This document shows, in pieces, positions 33,303-43,860 of a stretch of DNA of 64,000 bases. Source of the stretch: Lasiosphaeria ovina (taxonomy: Eukaryota > Ascomycota > Sordariomycetes > Sordariales > Lasiosphaeriaceae); NCBI GenBank assembly GCA_033439765.1, contig JAULSN010000016.1, forward strand, positions 62,001-126,000, written 5' to 3'. The notes below the pieces were generated by a model. It ran no database searches, was not told the DNA's origin, and saw nothing but the letters and a program-made list of their open reading frames with translations. Each line of letters opens with the position of its first letter. The first letter of the stretch is position 1. A program made the position numbers and the translations under genes.

Positions 33303-35158
33303 GGGAGAGAAAATCGGGAAACGACCTTGATTTCTTGCAAGGCGACCGTGGAAACCATTTGCAGCCGGGCCAGTGAATCAAAATATTGAAGAATGACACG
33401 TAAATTGTAGACAAATTTACTCCGTAACAGTGTGTAATAAACAACACGAGACAACCTAGTCTGGCCACACCTCAGCTGTGGCTTCTGCAGCGCCACAATA
33501 GCCGACGAAGCCCTGGCACGGACATCACGCGAACCATAAATGCTTTCCTACCAAATAGACGGTCAAATAAAACCTTGCACTTGAAAATGCAAGCCGATGT
33601 CGATGACGTCCTTTAAAAAAAAATGCCAGTCGGCTGCCACGCGACGTTCGGACTCGCGCGCATGTGGAGAAAATCTCACCTCAGATTCTCGGCGTCGGAT
33701 GCAACCGACAATCGACGCGGACTCGTGTGCAACAGTACTGTAGCAACGAGCCCGATCACGTAGCACAGAATGATAGTAACAGCCGCGCCAGGACAAGGAT
33801 ACCGTAAAAGCATAATACGACGACGCGCCATACAATGTCTTGCAGAGTATATATATACACGTCGTTTGAAGAGTCGCGCAACCAACCACTATTCCGACTC
33901 CTGAAAATCCAACAACTGGGCGATCAACAATGCGCGCGGGTTGAATTTGACGCACTCGCGCTGCAACCCGTTTTGGGCTGCCAAGCCGAGGACAAGCGTC
34001 GCCGGCGCGAGCGACGCTTCAGCACGCACTGAAGCCTGGATGGGGCCTTGACGTGTTTTTAGCGGCGGCACCAAGTGGAGCGCGCCAGTGTTTCGGCCCT
34101 TGGCAGCACGGCTCGTCGCCTAGAGAGCGCCAGAGTTTTGATGAAATGGCTGGCGGCCGCTAGCTCACGGCGCAGTGAACAAGCATCTCATCTCACCACG
34201 AGATGCGCGAAAGTCAACTCGAAAAAGATAGCTCAGGAGGATTAGCCAAGGGAATCCAACAAGACAAAGCTCAATCAATTGCCCACAGCGCCTGGCAATT
34301 TTGCATGTTGCTCGTGTCATGGATCAACAGCTGGGCGCCCTGGGCCATCACTTCAGCCTCAGCAGTGGCTTTGCAAGCCCGAAATTATGCAAAGCGCAAT
34401 ACGGGTTTTGTGTGTGCAGCGCACGGCAAGTGCCGCACAGCTCAATTTCCCCGCTGCGGGCTTTGGATCGCTGGTTGGTGTGCTGGGTGGAGTCTTGCCG
34501 CATCGAGCGGCAGCGCACGTCGCCAGAGCGGCCTTGGCGGGACAATTTGGCGGCGTAGGGCGAGGTGGATTCGGAACCGGTCAGCGAGAGATGCAAACTC
34601 CCGGATCATCCCAAGTCTGTATGTACAAGGACCAGGAAATCCCACCGAATGGCTCGCCGCGACCACGAGGGGAGAGTTGAGTTATATCCCCAATTTCGGT
34701 GGCAACAAGCTGCCAACCCAAAAATACACAGTAAAGCAGCGAGGAAAACATCGACACACCGTGGATGGGCTGGCTGGATGCCAGCTGCCGATCTCAGCCA
34801 GTCTAGCGGCGACCTAACCCACAACGGGCCCCAACATGGGACGTGGCGTCCGATAAAACATGCATTAAAATATTAAATCCACTTTGTTCCAAATCCCAGG
34901 ACAGAGGCTACCAATCAGCCGCAGCCACCCGCTAGGCCGCCCACCCACCGCCTACGGTCCACGCGCGGAGTCGGACAGGAACGGGCGTGTGGCTTTGGAT
35001 TTAAAATTTGCATCGCCGCCTCATGATGCGGGCGCCGCTAAGCGAGGCCGTCGCCAGCTGGCCATTGGCCCCCTGAATGCCCTGTTTGCTTCTGTGCGGG
35101 CCCTGCTGCAAGGAACACGAACACAAACCACACTCGCTCAGGGGCGGGCCAGCCGCAA

Positions 35159-35208
35159 TAATGTGGATGTGGATGTGGATGTGGATGTGGACGTGGACGT
35201 GGACGGGG
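35159..35208. repeat. (GGATGT)n / (GGACGT)n minisatellite
   Basis: About eight hexamer units in the promoter region of the aspartic protease gene; the later units carry a T-to-C change. Confidence 0.9.
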
Positions 35209-35503
35209 GCACCCGTGCTAGCCTGATGGAGACAACCACAGTAATGCTGGCTGGGCCCAACAGCCTGGGGACGGGCGAGAAAGGGGCGGCGGTATAAGAC
35301 CCAGGTGCCCGGGAATTCGCCTGGGTCTGTCTTGCCTTCTTCCGTTTGGTACGGGCCGAGGAGTTGGAAACCGTCGTCACTCGTTTTTTGTTGTTGTTTG
35401 TGTTTTCTGCTGGACGTTTCTGTCCCTGCCAGTCGCTTCACCGGTGTCGTTTATCGCGCCAGCCACTCATTCCCGATCACTGATCACATAATACGCCTTC
35501 ACA

Positions 35504-38293
35504 ATGGCGCCCACGCTCTCTGCTCTGGCGGCGGCCCTCGTGCCGGCCGCCGCGGTGCTGGCGCTCGTGCCGGCGCTGCCCTCCGACATCTACAGCAACA
35601 AGATGGTCCAGCTCGACGGCCTCATCCGGTACCCCGTGGTGGCCCTGGAGGGCGGCTCCCTCGTCGGCAAGCACACCAAGAACCGCAAGAGACAGACGTC
35701 CATCGACAGCTTCGCCGGCCAGTCGGGCACCCTGTACACCATCAGCCTGGTCCTCGGCACGCCCGGCCAGTCGGTGCCCGTGCAGTTCGACACGGGCTCG
35801 TCCGAGCTCTGGGTCAACCCGACGTGCTCCCAGTCGACCGACCCGGCCTACTGCGCCATCCAGCCGCGCTTCACCTTCTCGACCTCGCTGGTCGACTACG
35901 GCGTGCAGGGCTCCGTCACGTACGGCACCGGCTACGCGAACTTCGAGTACGTCGGCGACTTTGTGCGCATCGGCCCCGCCACCATCACCCAGCAGATCTT
36001 CGGCGCCGCCTACAGCACCGCGCACGCCGTCGTCGGCATCATGGGCGCCGGCCCCGACCTGTACGGCTGGACCAGCCCGTACCCCTTTGTCATCGACTCG
36101 CTGGCCTCGCAGGGCATCACCAACAGCCGCGCCTTCAGCATGGACCTGCGCGGCTTCGACACGGACCGCGGCTCCGTCATCTTTGGGGGCATCGATACCA
36201 ACAAGTACATCGGCAGCCTGGAGAAGCTGCCCATCATCCCCGCGGCGCAGTCGCCCGACGGCTTGACGCGCTTCTACGTGTACCTCAACGCCATCTCGGT
36301 GACGCAGGCCGACGGCACCGTCGTCAGCGTGTACACGACGCCGTCGGGCGGCAACGGGCAGGCCGTGCTGCTCGACAGCGGCTACACGCTCAGCGCGCTG
36401 CCCACGGCCATCTTCAACAACCTCGTCGCCGCGTTCCCGTCGGCCGTGTACGTGTCCAACGCGGACCTGTACACGGTCGACTGCGAGGACCCCGGCGAGG
36501 GCGGGTCCGTCGAGTTCACCTTCGCCGGCAAGACCATCAGCGTGCGATACTACGACTTCATCTGGCACTACCCCGGGCTCGTCAACGTGTGCGTGCTGGG
36601 CGCCTTCGAGGACAACTTTGCCGTGCTCGGCGACACCTTCCTGCGCGCGGCCTATGTCGTCTATGACTGGGACAACCGCAATATCCACCTCGCGCAGGCC
36701 GAGGACTGCGGCACCAACCTGGTTGCCATTGGCAGTGGCGCCAACGCCGTGCCGTCCATCGTGGGCGGCTGCGCGGCTCCGACGTCGTCGGCGCCGCCGT
36801 CGTCTTCGACCGCCCCGCCGTCCTCGTCTGCCCCGCCGTCGAGCTCGGCGCCAGTTTCCAGCTCGGCTCCCGTCTCCAGCTCGGCCCCGCCGTCTAGCTC
36901 TGTGCCAGTTTCCAGCTCCGCGCCGCCCTCGAGCTCGCTGCCGGCTTCCAGCTCTGCGCCTGCGTCGTCGTCTGCGCCCGCGTCGTCCTCTGCCCCTGCT
37001 TCGAGCTCGGCCCCTGCTTCGAGCTCGGCGCCAGCTTCTAGCTCGGCGCCTGCGTCGTCGTCTGCCCCGGCATCCTCGTCTGCCCCGGCTTCCAGCTCGG
37101 CGCCAGCTTCCAGCTCTGCGCCTGCGTCGTCTGCCCCGGCATCCTCGTCTGCCCCGGCTTCCAGCTCGGCCCCAGCTTCCAGCTCGGCGCCTGCGTCGTC
37201 TGCCCCGGCATCCTCGTCTGCCCCGGCTTCAAGCTCGGCCCCAGCTTCCAGCTCTGCTCCGGCCTCAAGCTCTGCTCCGGCATCAAGCTCTGCTCCGGCA
37301 TCAAGCTCTGCTCCGGCATCAAGCTCTGCACCTGTCTCAAGCTCTGCACCGGCATCCAGCTCAGGTCCTGCACCTAGCTCGGCCCCAGCTTCCAGCTCTG
37401 CTCCGGCCTCGAGCTCTGCGCCTGTCTCAAGCTCTGCACCGGCATCCGGCTCGGCTCCCGCATCCAGCTCGGCTCCCGCATCCAGCTCGGCTCCCGCATC
37501 CAGCTCCGTGCTGCCATCTGGTTCGGCGCCAGCATCCAGCTCCGCGCCACCGTCCGGCTCCGCGCCAGCATCCAGCTCCGCCCCAGTCTCTGGCTCTGTC
37601 GCGCCGTCGGGCTCCATCCCGTCCTCGTCTTCTCCGTCCTCCCCGCCAGCATCCATCACCTCGGCGCCCGTCCTCAGCTCAACCATCAGCAGCGGCCCGA
37701 TCACCTCCGCGCCTACCTCCTCCACCTCTCTCTCCCTCAGCACGTACACGTACACGACCTTCACAACCTACACGGTCACCTCGTGCCCGCCCGAGAAGGC
37801 CACCGCCTGCCCGCTCCATGGCGCCATCGTGACATCCGTCATCACCATCACGACGGCCATCTGCCCGCAGACGACCGGCACGTACTCGCTGCCGCAGAAG
37901 TGGACCTCGGGCGGCACCACCGGCACCGCCTTCGTGCCCGTGACCATCGCGCCCGTCGCGCCGCAGCCCACGCCGTGCCCCGTGCCAGGCGCGACCGCCG
38001 GGCCGTCCGTCCCGGTCTCCGCCCTGCCCGCGCCGGCGGTGCTGACCACGGGCGTCGCGATCAAGCTTGCGCCGACGGCCCTGGGCGCCGCCCCGACCAC
38101 CTTCGCCTACTACCCGCCGGCGGCCTCGCGTGCGCCCGGCGCCGCGTGGAACGCGAATGGCACGGTGACGAATGTGCAGACCGCGGCCGCGGCCACGTCG
38201 AGTGTCGTGACGGCTGCTGCTGCGCGTGGTGTCGCGTCGGTTGCGGGGGCGGTGGGGGCGTTGGTTGTTGCGGGTGTTTTGGCGGTTTTGTAG
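35504..38293 (+). CDS. GPI-anchored pepsin-like aspartic protease with long Ser/Ala/Pro tail
   Basis: Single exon, 929 residues. The signal peptide is at residues 1-19 (ALAAALVPAAAVLALVPA). A short propeptide ends near KNRKRQ, a dibasic processing site, and is followed by the A1 protease domain. The catalytic motifs are FDTGSSELWV (Asp96) and LLDSGYTLSALP (Asp291), and FAVLGDTFLRAAYVVYDWD closes the domain near residue 390. Residues about 425-740 are a low-complexity SSAPAS-type repeat region expected to be heavily O-mannosylated. A conserved fungal wall-protein module follows (TYTYTTFTTYTVTSCPP, then TACPLHGAIVTSVITITTAICP). The C-terminus ends in a hydrophobic GPI signal (GALVVAGVLAVL). This is the architecture of yapsin/OPSB-type surface proteases that process wall or secreted proteins. 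The long frames in other phases over the repeats are shadows. Confidence 0.92.
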   Translation: MAPTLSALAAALVPAAAVLALVPALPSDIYSNKMVQLDGLIRYPVVALEGGSLVGKHTKNRKRQTSIDSFAGQSGTLYTISLVLGTPGQSVPVQFDTGSSELWVNPTCSQSTDPAYCAIQPRFTFSTSLVDYGVQGSVTYGTGYANFEYVGDFVRIGPATITQQIFGAAYSTAHAVVGIMGAGPDLYGWTSPYPFVIDSLASQGITNSRAFSMDLRGFDTDRGSVIFGGIDTNKYIGSLEKLPIIPAAQSPDGLTRFYVYLNAISVTQADGTVVSVYTTPSGGNGQAVLLDSGYTLSALPTAIFNNLVAAFPSAVYVSNADLYTVDCEDPGEGGSVEFTFAGKTISVRYYDFIWHYPGLVNVCVLGAFEDNFAVLGDTFLRAAYVVYDWDNRNIHLAQAEDCGTNLVAIGSGANAVPSIVGGCAAPTSSAPPSSSTAPPSSSAPPSSSAPVSSSAPVSSSAPPSSSVPVSSSAPPSSSLPASSSAPASSSAPASSSAPASSSAPASSSAPASSSAPASSSAPASSSAPASSSAPASSSAPASSAPASSSAPASSSAPASSSAPASSAPASSSAPASSSAPASSSAPASSSAPASSSAPASSSAPASSSAPVSSSAPASSSGPAPSSAPASSSAPASSSAPVSSSAPASGSAPASSSAPASSSAPASSSVLPSGSAPASSSAPPSGSAPASSSAPVSGSVAPSGSIPSSSSPSSPPASITSAPVLSSTISSGPITSAPTSSTSLSLSTYTYTTFTTYTVTSCPPEKATACPLHGAIVTSVITITTAICPQTTGTYSLPQKWTSGGTTGTAFVPVTIAPVAPQPTPCPVPGATAGPSVPVSALPAPAVLTTGVAIKLAPTALGAAPTTFAYYPPAASRAPGAAWNANGTVTNVQTAAAATSSVVTAAAARGVASVAGAVGALVVAGVLAVL

Positions 38294-39342
38294 AGAGAGA
38301 GAGAGAGTTGGTTGATGTGTTTATAATTCTGGATTTGAAGAAGGGGAGGGGGGGGTGGGGTGGTTTGGTTTAGGTTGGCGGTTGTAGTAAATTCTAATGA
38401 CACGAGATCATATGTTGGTTAATTATATTATTTGAAAGAAAACCCGTGCTCTGATTTGTTACGTCTTGTCTGTTACGTGCCTGTGCTGCCTCGTAAGCAA
38501 GCACGACTGCAAGAGTTGTTGATATCACAGTGTGTCGAAATCTTGTGTGTCGGGAATCGGATCGACCGACGACACGTGCTTGTGGGAGACAAGTTGGGCA
38601 TGATTTCTTAACCACGGGCTGGTCTCCCTGGCAAAGAAAAAGGCGGTCATGGGTCCGACTTTGTTTCAAGTTTCGTAAAGCCGATTGATGCTTGATAAGT
38701 CCTGAACTTGCACCAAACAAAACTTCCGTCTGTTGTTTTTGAAAACAACCTGTTTGCTCGACCACTGTTGGTTCATGACCATGTCACCTGCTACTAGCAT
38801 ATAGGAAGCTATGACTACTGAGGCCCAGCTGCCAACGAACTCGGCGGCGCTGCCTGGTAAGAACCTTAGAACCCAAGCTTGTGTAACCATTGGCGGCGGC
38901 TAATATTCGACCGCGGCGTCATCCCCCTCCGGTGCCGCGCCACAGCTAACGACATGACCTGCCTTGGGCCGCCCGCATCCCCAGAGCCAGCGAAGGGGAT
39001 ATAGCCTGGAAGTAAGGTCTGCTTGTGCGGCCAACAGCGTCTTGGCAAGGCGTTCCGAGCCAACCGCCCCCAACATGTAGTTGGATCATTCCACATTTAG
39101 CTTTTAACGCCACGATCCCGACGCCCAGTTAGTTGCCTGCCCCCTTGGCGCAATGCAAAAGGTACGGCCAAGTATCTTGACCGCCACCCCTGGCTGCCTG
39201 TTCATTGCGTGCCGTCATTAATTTAAACTCCCAGCTCTCCGCCAACTGTCCCACGAGGCATCGTTGCAGTATCGACCCTCCGCAGCTAATAGCAGACAAC
39301 CCACACACGAGCGTGTCAAATCGCCGATTGGCAACAATCACA
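38294..39342. other. Intergenic, no gene seen
   Basis: The start is a GA/GT-rich 3' untranslated stretch after the protease. Beyond it, only short frames without motifs appear on either strand. Confidence 0.5.
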
Positions 39343-39694
39343 ATGAGCCAGCCGCTGGCAGCACCCAATAATGACAGCAACCCGGTGAAAGGAGGGCTCC
39401 AGCCGCCCGCGCCGTTCCCACGTCGCGCCAGCATCGCGGCCCGCGGCATCGTGGCGGCCTACGAGCTGGGCGCCATCGTCTACTTTGCGCGGCTTGCGTC
39501 AGAGTGGAAAGACCAGCCCGACAGGCCCGCCACCAGCAAAGTGTTTCCCGCGTTCTTGACTGTGAGATATTGCCTATTTACTTAGAACTATACGCCGCCA
39601 TTCTCGGCTGCGTTGGGTGTTGCAGAGACTTGGGAAGGCGGAGGCAGACGCGCATTGCACACAGGCAAGCTGCTCTGCGAGCTGGCGGCGGTGA
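39343..39694 (+). CDS. Small hypothetical protein, probably membrane-associated
   Basis: Exon 1 (39343-39561) encodes a Pro-rich start and then ARGIVAAYELGAIVYFARLA, a possible membrane helix. A 64-nt GTGAGA...TTGCAG intron would join it to 39626-39694, giving about 95 residues. The resulting C-terminus (Cys/Arg-rich) is not convincing. Another reading after the intron (TGKLLCELAAVMSEIGRQG) looks more protein-like but needs a different junction. It may be a truncated relative of small fungal four-helix membrane proteins; low confidence. Confidence 0.35.
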
Positions 39695-40860
39695 TGTCTG
39701 AGATAGGTCGACAGGGGCCGAGAATGATGTCGATTTTGAGTTGGACGCCTCGACAGGGGCAAACAAAAAGAAGGATGTCGACTTTGGATTAGCGAGGCGT
39801 TGGGCTTACATGGAAGGAATCGAGTTGGCTCTGGTTTAATCAACGGACGGGAATCGCGGGACCATCAGATCGTGGTCACGAGGGCAAGACAGGGGTGGTG
39901 TGCATAGGGCGGACGGAGGTTACAGTGGACGCGGGACAACAGGGACGAAAAAGGGACAAAAACATACAATACTAGGGACTCTCCCAACTACTAGTCTGGC
40001 GGTCGCTGGCTTATTTTATCTATGGGAGAGCGGATGGGATCCCGAGTTTTCCAGTGCCCATGGTCGTGTATATTTAATCTTGATACTGTAGCTGGTTATT
40101 AAGGCGGAGAGGATGGGATGGATAAATATTGTATGTATTTGCGCGCCTTAGACGAAATCCAGGGTTTGAGACTTCCAATGGGAATTGAATGCATAATTGA
40201 ACCGAGGACGGCCAATCCAATCATCTATTAATTACATCACCCGACTTTCTGATCGGATCCAATGCTTATTCTCGTCTTTGTGGCGGTATGATGTCACTGG
40301 CATGGAAGACGACCGCCAGGTAAGATTCCTTCCTAATTATGGGAACGACAATGCCATTGCCCATCATGCCTGTCTTCTTCTTGATTTCAGCTTCGACGGC
40401 CGTGCCAGTGCATGTCAACGTCAACGTCTATGTCAATGTCAATGTCAGGCCTGGGCTGTTTTGTCCGTGCCGGCTCGTTGGGGTGGCCAGGAGGATTTCT
40501 TCTCCGCCTTGTGCTGCCTGGCCCTGCTTCATAATTGCCGTGGCGTGGTATTGGCCGGCGCATGGTGAAGTCGGGCAGCGGCGGGTGGGACATTCTGGCT
40601 GCCTTGTCCATTTTGACTGCGTGCCGGGATCTTTCGAGGTGGAATCTGAGCAACTACCTAACCAGCACCGAAGCCGGAGGGTCTGTGACGCTGCGGAGTT
40701 CCGGGGGAGACACAGGTGGCGTGGCGTGGCGCTTCACTCTGATCGTGTTGGTTGTCAACTGCGAGTGAGGAGTTGAGTCGCGACCATGTTGTTGGTTGGT
40801 GTTGGTTGGTAGTATGTGTACAGCTGTCAGGATAATTGTACGATAGACGGCACACAGTAA
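39695..40860. other. Intergenic, no gene seen
   Basis: Contains a short run of GTCAA(C/T)-type units at about 40405-40448 and several open frames without motifs. Nothing else recognised. Confidence 0.5.
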
Positions 40861-42400
40861 TTAATTGACCCTGGAAAATTGTCGCTTTGCACAACCGTCT
40901 GCCGCGTCGAGGGGGGGGGGGGGCACGGTGAGCTGGACGACGACGGGCGCAGCCGACAGGTCTTCTTTTGTGGCGGCGAGCAGCAGCGTCCGCAGCGGCG
41001 CCCACAGGTCGAGGTTGGCGGCGCACTCGGCCGAGTTCGCCGGCGGCGTGGGCCCGTAGCGCGCGGCGGCGGCGGCGGCCAGCGGGGCCTGCGGCAGCGC
41101 CATGTAGTCAGGCCACTGGTGCGGGCGGCGAGTCATGTCGCACGGGAAGTAGCGGAAGCGCAGGTCGACGCTAGGCGCGGTGTGCGCAAGCAGCTCGATC
41201 TCGACGCGGATGTCGGCTTCGAACTTGCCGCTCAGCTTCCACAGCCCGTTGAGATAGGCCGCCACGCTGGTCGAATAATGCTCAGCCGGGATGCTGGGGC
41301 TCAGGTAGCCGCTGATGAGCTGCGCGCGCACAACGGCGAAGCGCCGCGCCTCGGCCGTCGCCGCCTCGTCGTCGCCGTCGCACGCCAGCAGCCGCCGGCT
41401 CTCGGCCGTGCCCGTGACAAAGTCGACGGCCGACCGGTGGATGAAGGAGACCATATCGATCGGCGGGTCGTCGCCGTACACCCCGACCTCGACGAGGCCG
41501 GCGCACCGCGCGTCGATACGGCGGCCGAGCGCCTGCAGCCGTTGGGCGAGCGCGTCGGCCGAGAGGAGGCAGCTGTCGCCGTGGTGCAGCACGTCGTCAT
41601 CGACCAGGTCCGCATCGGTGGCGAGCAGCATGGTGACGAGGCGGATGCCGGCGAGGCCTTCTCCGGGGCCGAAGACGAGCGAGTGCGCGGCCAGGATCAG
41701 GTTCAGGTTAGAGGGCGGCGTCGCGCTGGTATATGTCCTTGTCGTCGCCCAGCCGGTCCCACATGACCGTGTACAGGTCCGAGAGGTCCTTGGGCAGCGT
41801 CTTGAGCCGCCGCAGCAGCTCGTCAAAATCGCCGCCCTTAGCCAGCCCGCTCTGCAGGTTGCGCAGCGCCAGCGCCACCCACAAGAACACGCCCTCTGCC
41901 ATGGTGCACACCAGCTCGAGGCGCTGCTCCTTGCCGGGCCGCACGTAGCTGTCTCACAGCGTCTTGGCGTGGCTGTCAGCCGCAGACTGCTCGATGTCGT
42001 AAAAGGTCAGATCCTGGAACCGGAACATGGGGATCCACGATCTGGTTGCGCCGCTCGTTCATGGTCGCGTACTTGAGGCTCTTGAGCAGTCGCTCGTGCC
42101 TGGCTTCGTCGACTGCACTGCACGCATGTCTGACGCCGAGACATCGTCGTGCGCTTTCTTAGTGTCTCGCGAGAGCTGGACCACTTTGGCCTCTATTTCG
42201 GCCGCCCTGGCTGTGACGTATGCTTTGACTGCGTCCGACTTCCGGCTCAGCAGCGCGGTGGTGCGACTCTCGCCCTCGCCAAGCGCGCGGATGAGGCCGC
42301 GCAAGGTGGCGTCGAGGCTGTTAAAGCTGGCTTGCTGGCTGATTTGGATGGCATCGGTTCGGCTGCTGTAATCAACTCAACGCAGCCAGAGAGCGCACCG
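40861..42400 (-). pseudogene. STAND receptor pseudogene with deleted NACHT core
   Basis: Reading from 42400 downward: an N-terminal coiled segment (QISQQASFNSLDATLRGLIR, ESRTTALLSRKSDAVKAYVT), then LLKSLKYATMNERRNQIVD, the linker that normally precedes the NACHT P-loop. The sequence then jumps within a few codons, near 42030, to FRFQDLTFYDI and EGVFLWVALALRNLQSGLAK, which lie after the NACHT domain in this family, and continues through PIDMVSFIHRSAVDFVTGT to a stop at 40861. No P-loop or Walker B is present, so several hundred codons are missing. Further lesions are a 5-bp tandem duplication (GCAGT, 42112-42121) that shifts frame and an in-frame TGA at 41954-41956. The 322-codon C-terminal frame (41826-40861) is still open, shifted relative to the 41708-41944 frame near DAAL/LNLILAAHSL. 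It cannot work as an NTPase switch. Confidence 0.8.
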
Positions 42401-43107
42401 GTCTAGCTAACCGTTTCGTGTGTGTGGAATGCAGGGCGCAGTTGTGAGGCAGTTGGATCGGTGCCTACAAAAAGGGGCAGGGCGCATGTGGATTTTTTTA
42501 GAACTAGTACCAAAGGTAGTCTCCGCCGTCTTCGCCGGCTAACCCGTTGCAGCAGCTTGTAAAATGAACCGTTGAGCGCCGCACTTTTGGTCCGCGGCGT
42601 AGGAATGGGCGGAGAAACCTAAAAGATGACGTTTGGCCGGGAAGAGACATGATTTGGAAGCGGGAAGAGGCACGTGTCGTTGATTATAGCGAAGTCAGCC
42701 AGCCAGTGATGTTCCGTGCCTCTGTGTGACGTCAGGCCGGCCGGCATTATGGCTAAATCTCGGCATATCCACTAGAGCAAGGCACGTGTTTCAAGTGCCC
42801 TGCGTCGGCCGTCTTTGTCGGAGGGGCACTTGCTCCATGCCGCTTTCCCGCGTCCTGCTCGTATACTAGTGCAGTAGGCGTATACTAGTGCAGTAAGCAT
42901 ATACTAGTGCAGTAGGTAAGCATGCGATGTTGCTGAGTGATGCTGTCTAGAAATTCATCACAGTTTTATTCCCCCGCGTATCGGGTTTTGCTCCGCCCAC
43001 CCCACCCCCCCAAGCGGTTGGCAGAATAAACCGAACTCACTACTTTACAGTACATCTCTTCAGGCCAGGTTTGTATACAAATCTAGGTACTACTATGTAC
43101 TGCAACC
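42401..43107. other. Intergenic with 19-bp tandem repeat
   Basis: No gene recognised. Holds a three-copy 19-bp repeat at 42860-42916. Confidence 0.5.
42860..42916. repeat. 19-bp tandem repeat, 3 copies
   Basis: Units start at 42860, 42879 and 42898 and are built on C(G/A)TATACTAGTGCAGTAGG with one or two differences. Same unit length and copy number as the array at 4542-4598, but unrelated sequence. Confidence 0.9.
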
Positions 43108-43671
43108 CTACCACCCTCTCTCGCCCTCTAACACATCTTGCATCCGCCTTACCATGGAATCTATATACCGAATGCCATAGAATGTTAAAAAAATGATAGT
43201 GCCTGTTAGTGTGCAGCCACCTGCACAGACCTTGCCAACCGCTTGCCCCCGTAGAAGGGCGTCCTCGGAAGTACTCGGAAGTACTCGGAAGCGCGTATGC
43301 CTAAGGGCGTGCTCGTACTCGCGCCTCACAAGGCTAGCTTCAAAACGTTCATCCTCCTTACCCAAGCCAAGGCTCCAAGTTAGCGTCCGTGTGGAGGACG
43401 CTGACGAAACCCCCCTCCCCTCAAAATAATCATCGCAGCCATAACATGCCGTTTCAGCCTCAATCAGGCACGGGAGGCTCAGCCCGGTGCATTCTAGGCC
43501 ATTCTCGACATCACACATCGGGGACTTGTTGCGGCGGCAGAGGAAAATCACCGACTTGGTGTTGGGAAATCGACGGCGTTGGTCGAAACACCTCTGTTGG
43601 CTGACATGGCCCTGAGGCCTAGGAGGCGGCGGGTACGAGCAAGTCCAAGTTCCAAACCTCACCGAGTCCAT
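43108..43671 (-). CDS. Possible hypothetical protein (uncertain)
   Basis: An uninterrupted 187-residue frame starting from an ATG in a divergent position relative to the gene at 43861. It is Cys-rich in the middle (MCDVENGLECTGLSLPCL) and has one hydrophobic stretch near the end (GGCTLTGTIIFLTFYGIRYI). I do not recognise it; a chance open frame is quite possible, and it would share its promoter region with the downstream plus-strand gene. Confidence 0.25.
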   Translation of the reverse strand: MDSVRFGTWTCSYPPPPRPQGHVSQQRCFDQRRRFPNTKSVIFLCRRNKSPMCDVENGLECTGLSLPCLIEAETACYGCDDYFEGRGVSSASSTRTLTWSLGLGKEDERFEASLVRREYEHALRHTRFRVLPSTSEDALLRGQAVGKVCAGGCTLTGTIIFLTFYGIRYIDSMVRRMQDVLEGERGW

Positions 43672-43691
43672 GTCTCGACGCTCGCCTCAAG

Positions 43692-43700
43692 GATATATAA
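43692..43700 (+). promoter_or_regulatory. TATA-like element
   Basis: TATATAA-type sequence about 165 bp upstream of the ATG at 43861, followed by an A/C-rich leader. Position is compatible with a core promoter of the retropepsin-like gene. Confidence 0.35.
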
Positions 43701-43860
43701 CCCATTCGTTTTGGGCCACTGACATCCATAACTCAACAACACATCAACAACACTTCCTCACCCGCAACCATCAAGCACATACTCCCACCGGCCTCTACCA
43801 GACCGTCATAGCCAGCCTTTAACCCGCATCTGTCCACTACCCACTACCGCTTAGCCCACC

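Larger units (their letters stand above)
32256..35503. other. Long intergenic region with dispersed inverted repeats
   Basis: About 3.2 kb with no supported gene. It holds a diverged inverted repeat pair (about 32380-32450 and 33220-33300), short AAAGGCATAC-type direct repeats at 33050-33092, and a (GGATGT)n minisatellite at 35159-35208. Frames at 34203-34876 are open in several phases but have no motifs and odd composition. The 35290-35500 part is rich in C and T and is the probable promoter and leader of the aspartic protease gene. Confidence 0.5.

Noticed and set aside
34203..34876. Open frames of up to 204 residues
   Set aside because: Several phases are open at once, composition is not protein-like, and no motif or splice logic supports a gene.
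35305..36666. 453-residue Arg/His-rich open frame on the plus strand
   Set aside because: It is an out-of-phase shadow of the GC-rich aspartic protease gene and has no motif of its own.
36618..37832. Long open frames in other phases and on the minus strand over the protease tail
   Set aside because: Created by the SSAPAS-type repeats, which stay open in several frames; composition is Arg/Leu/Pro or Ala/Gly/Glu repeats without domains.
42860..42916. Short direct repeats considered as a CRISPR-like array
   Set aside because: Units are head-to-tail with no spacers, only three copies, and the genome is eukaryotic.
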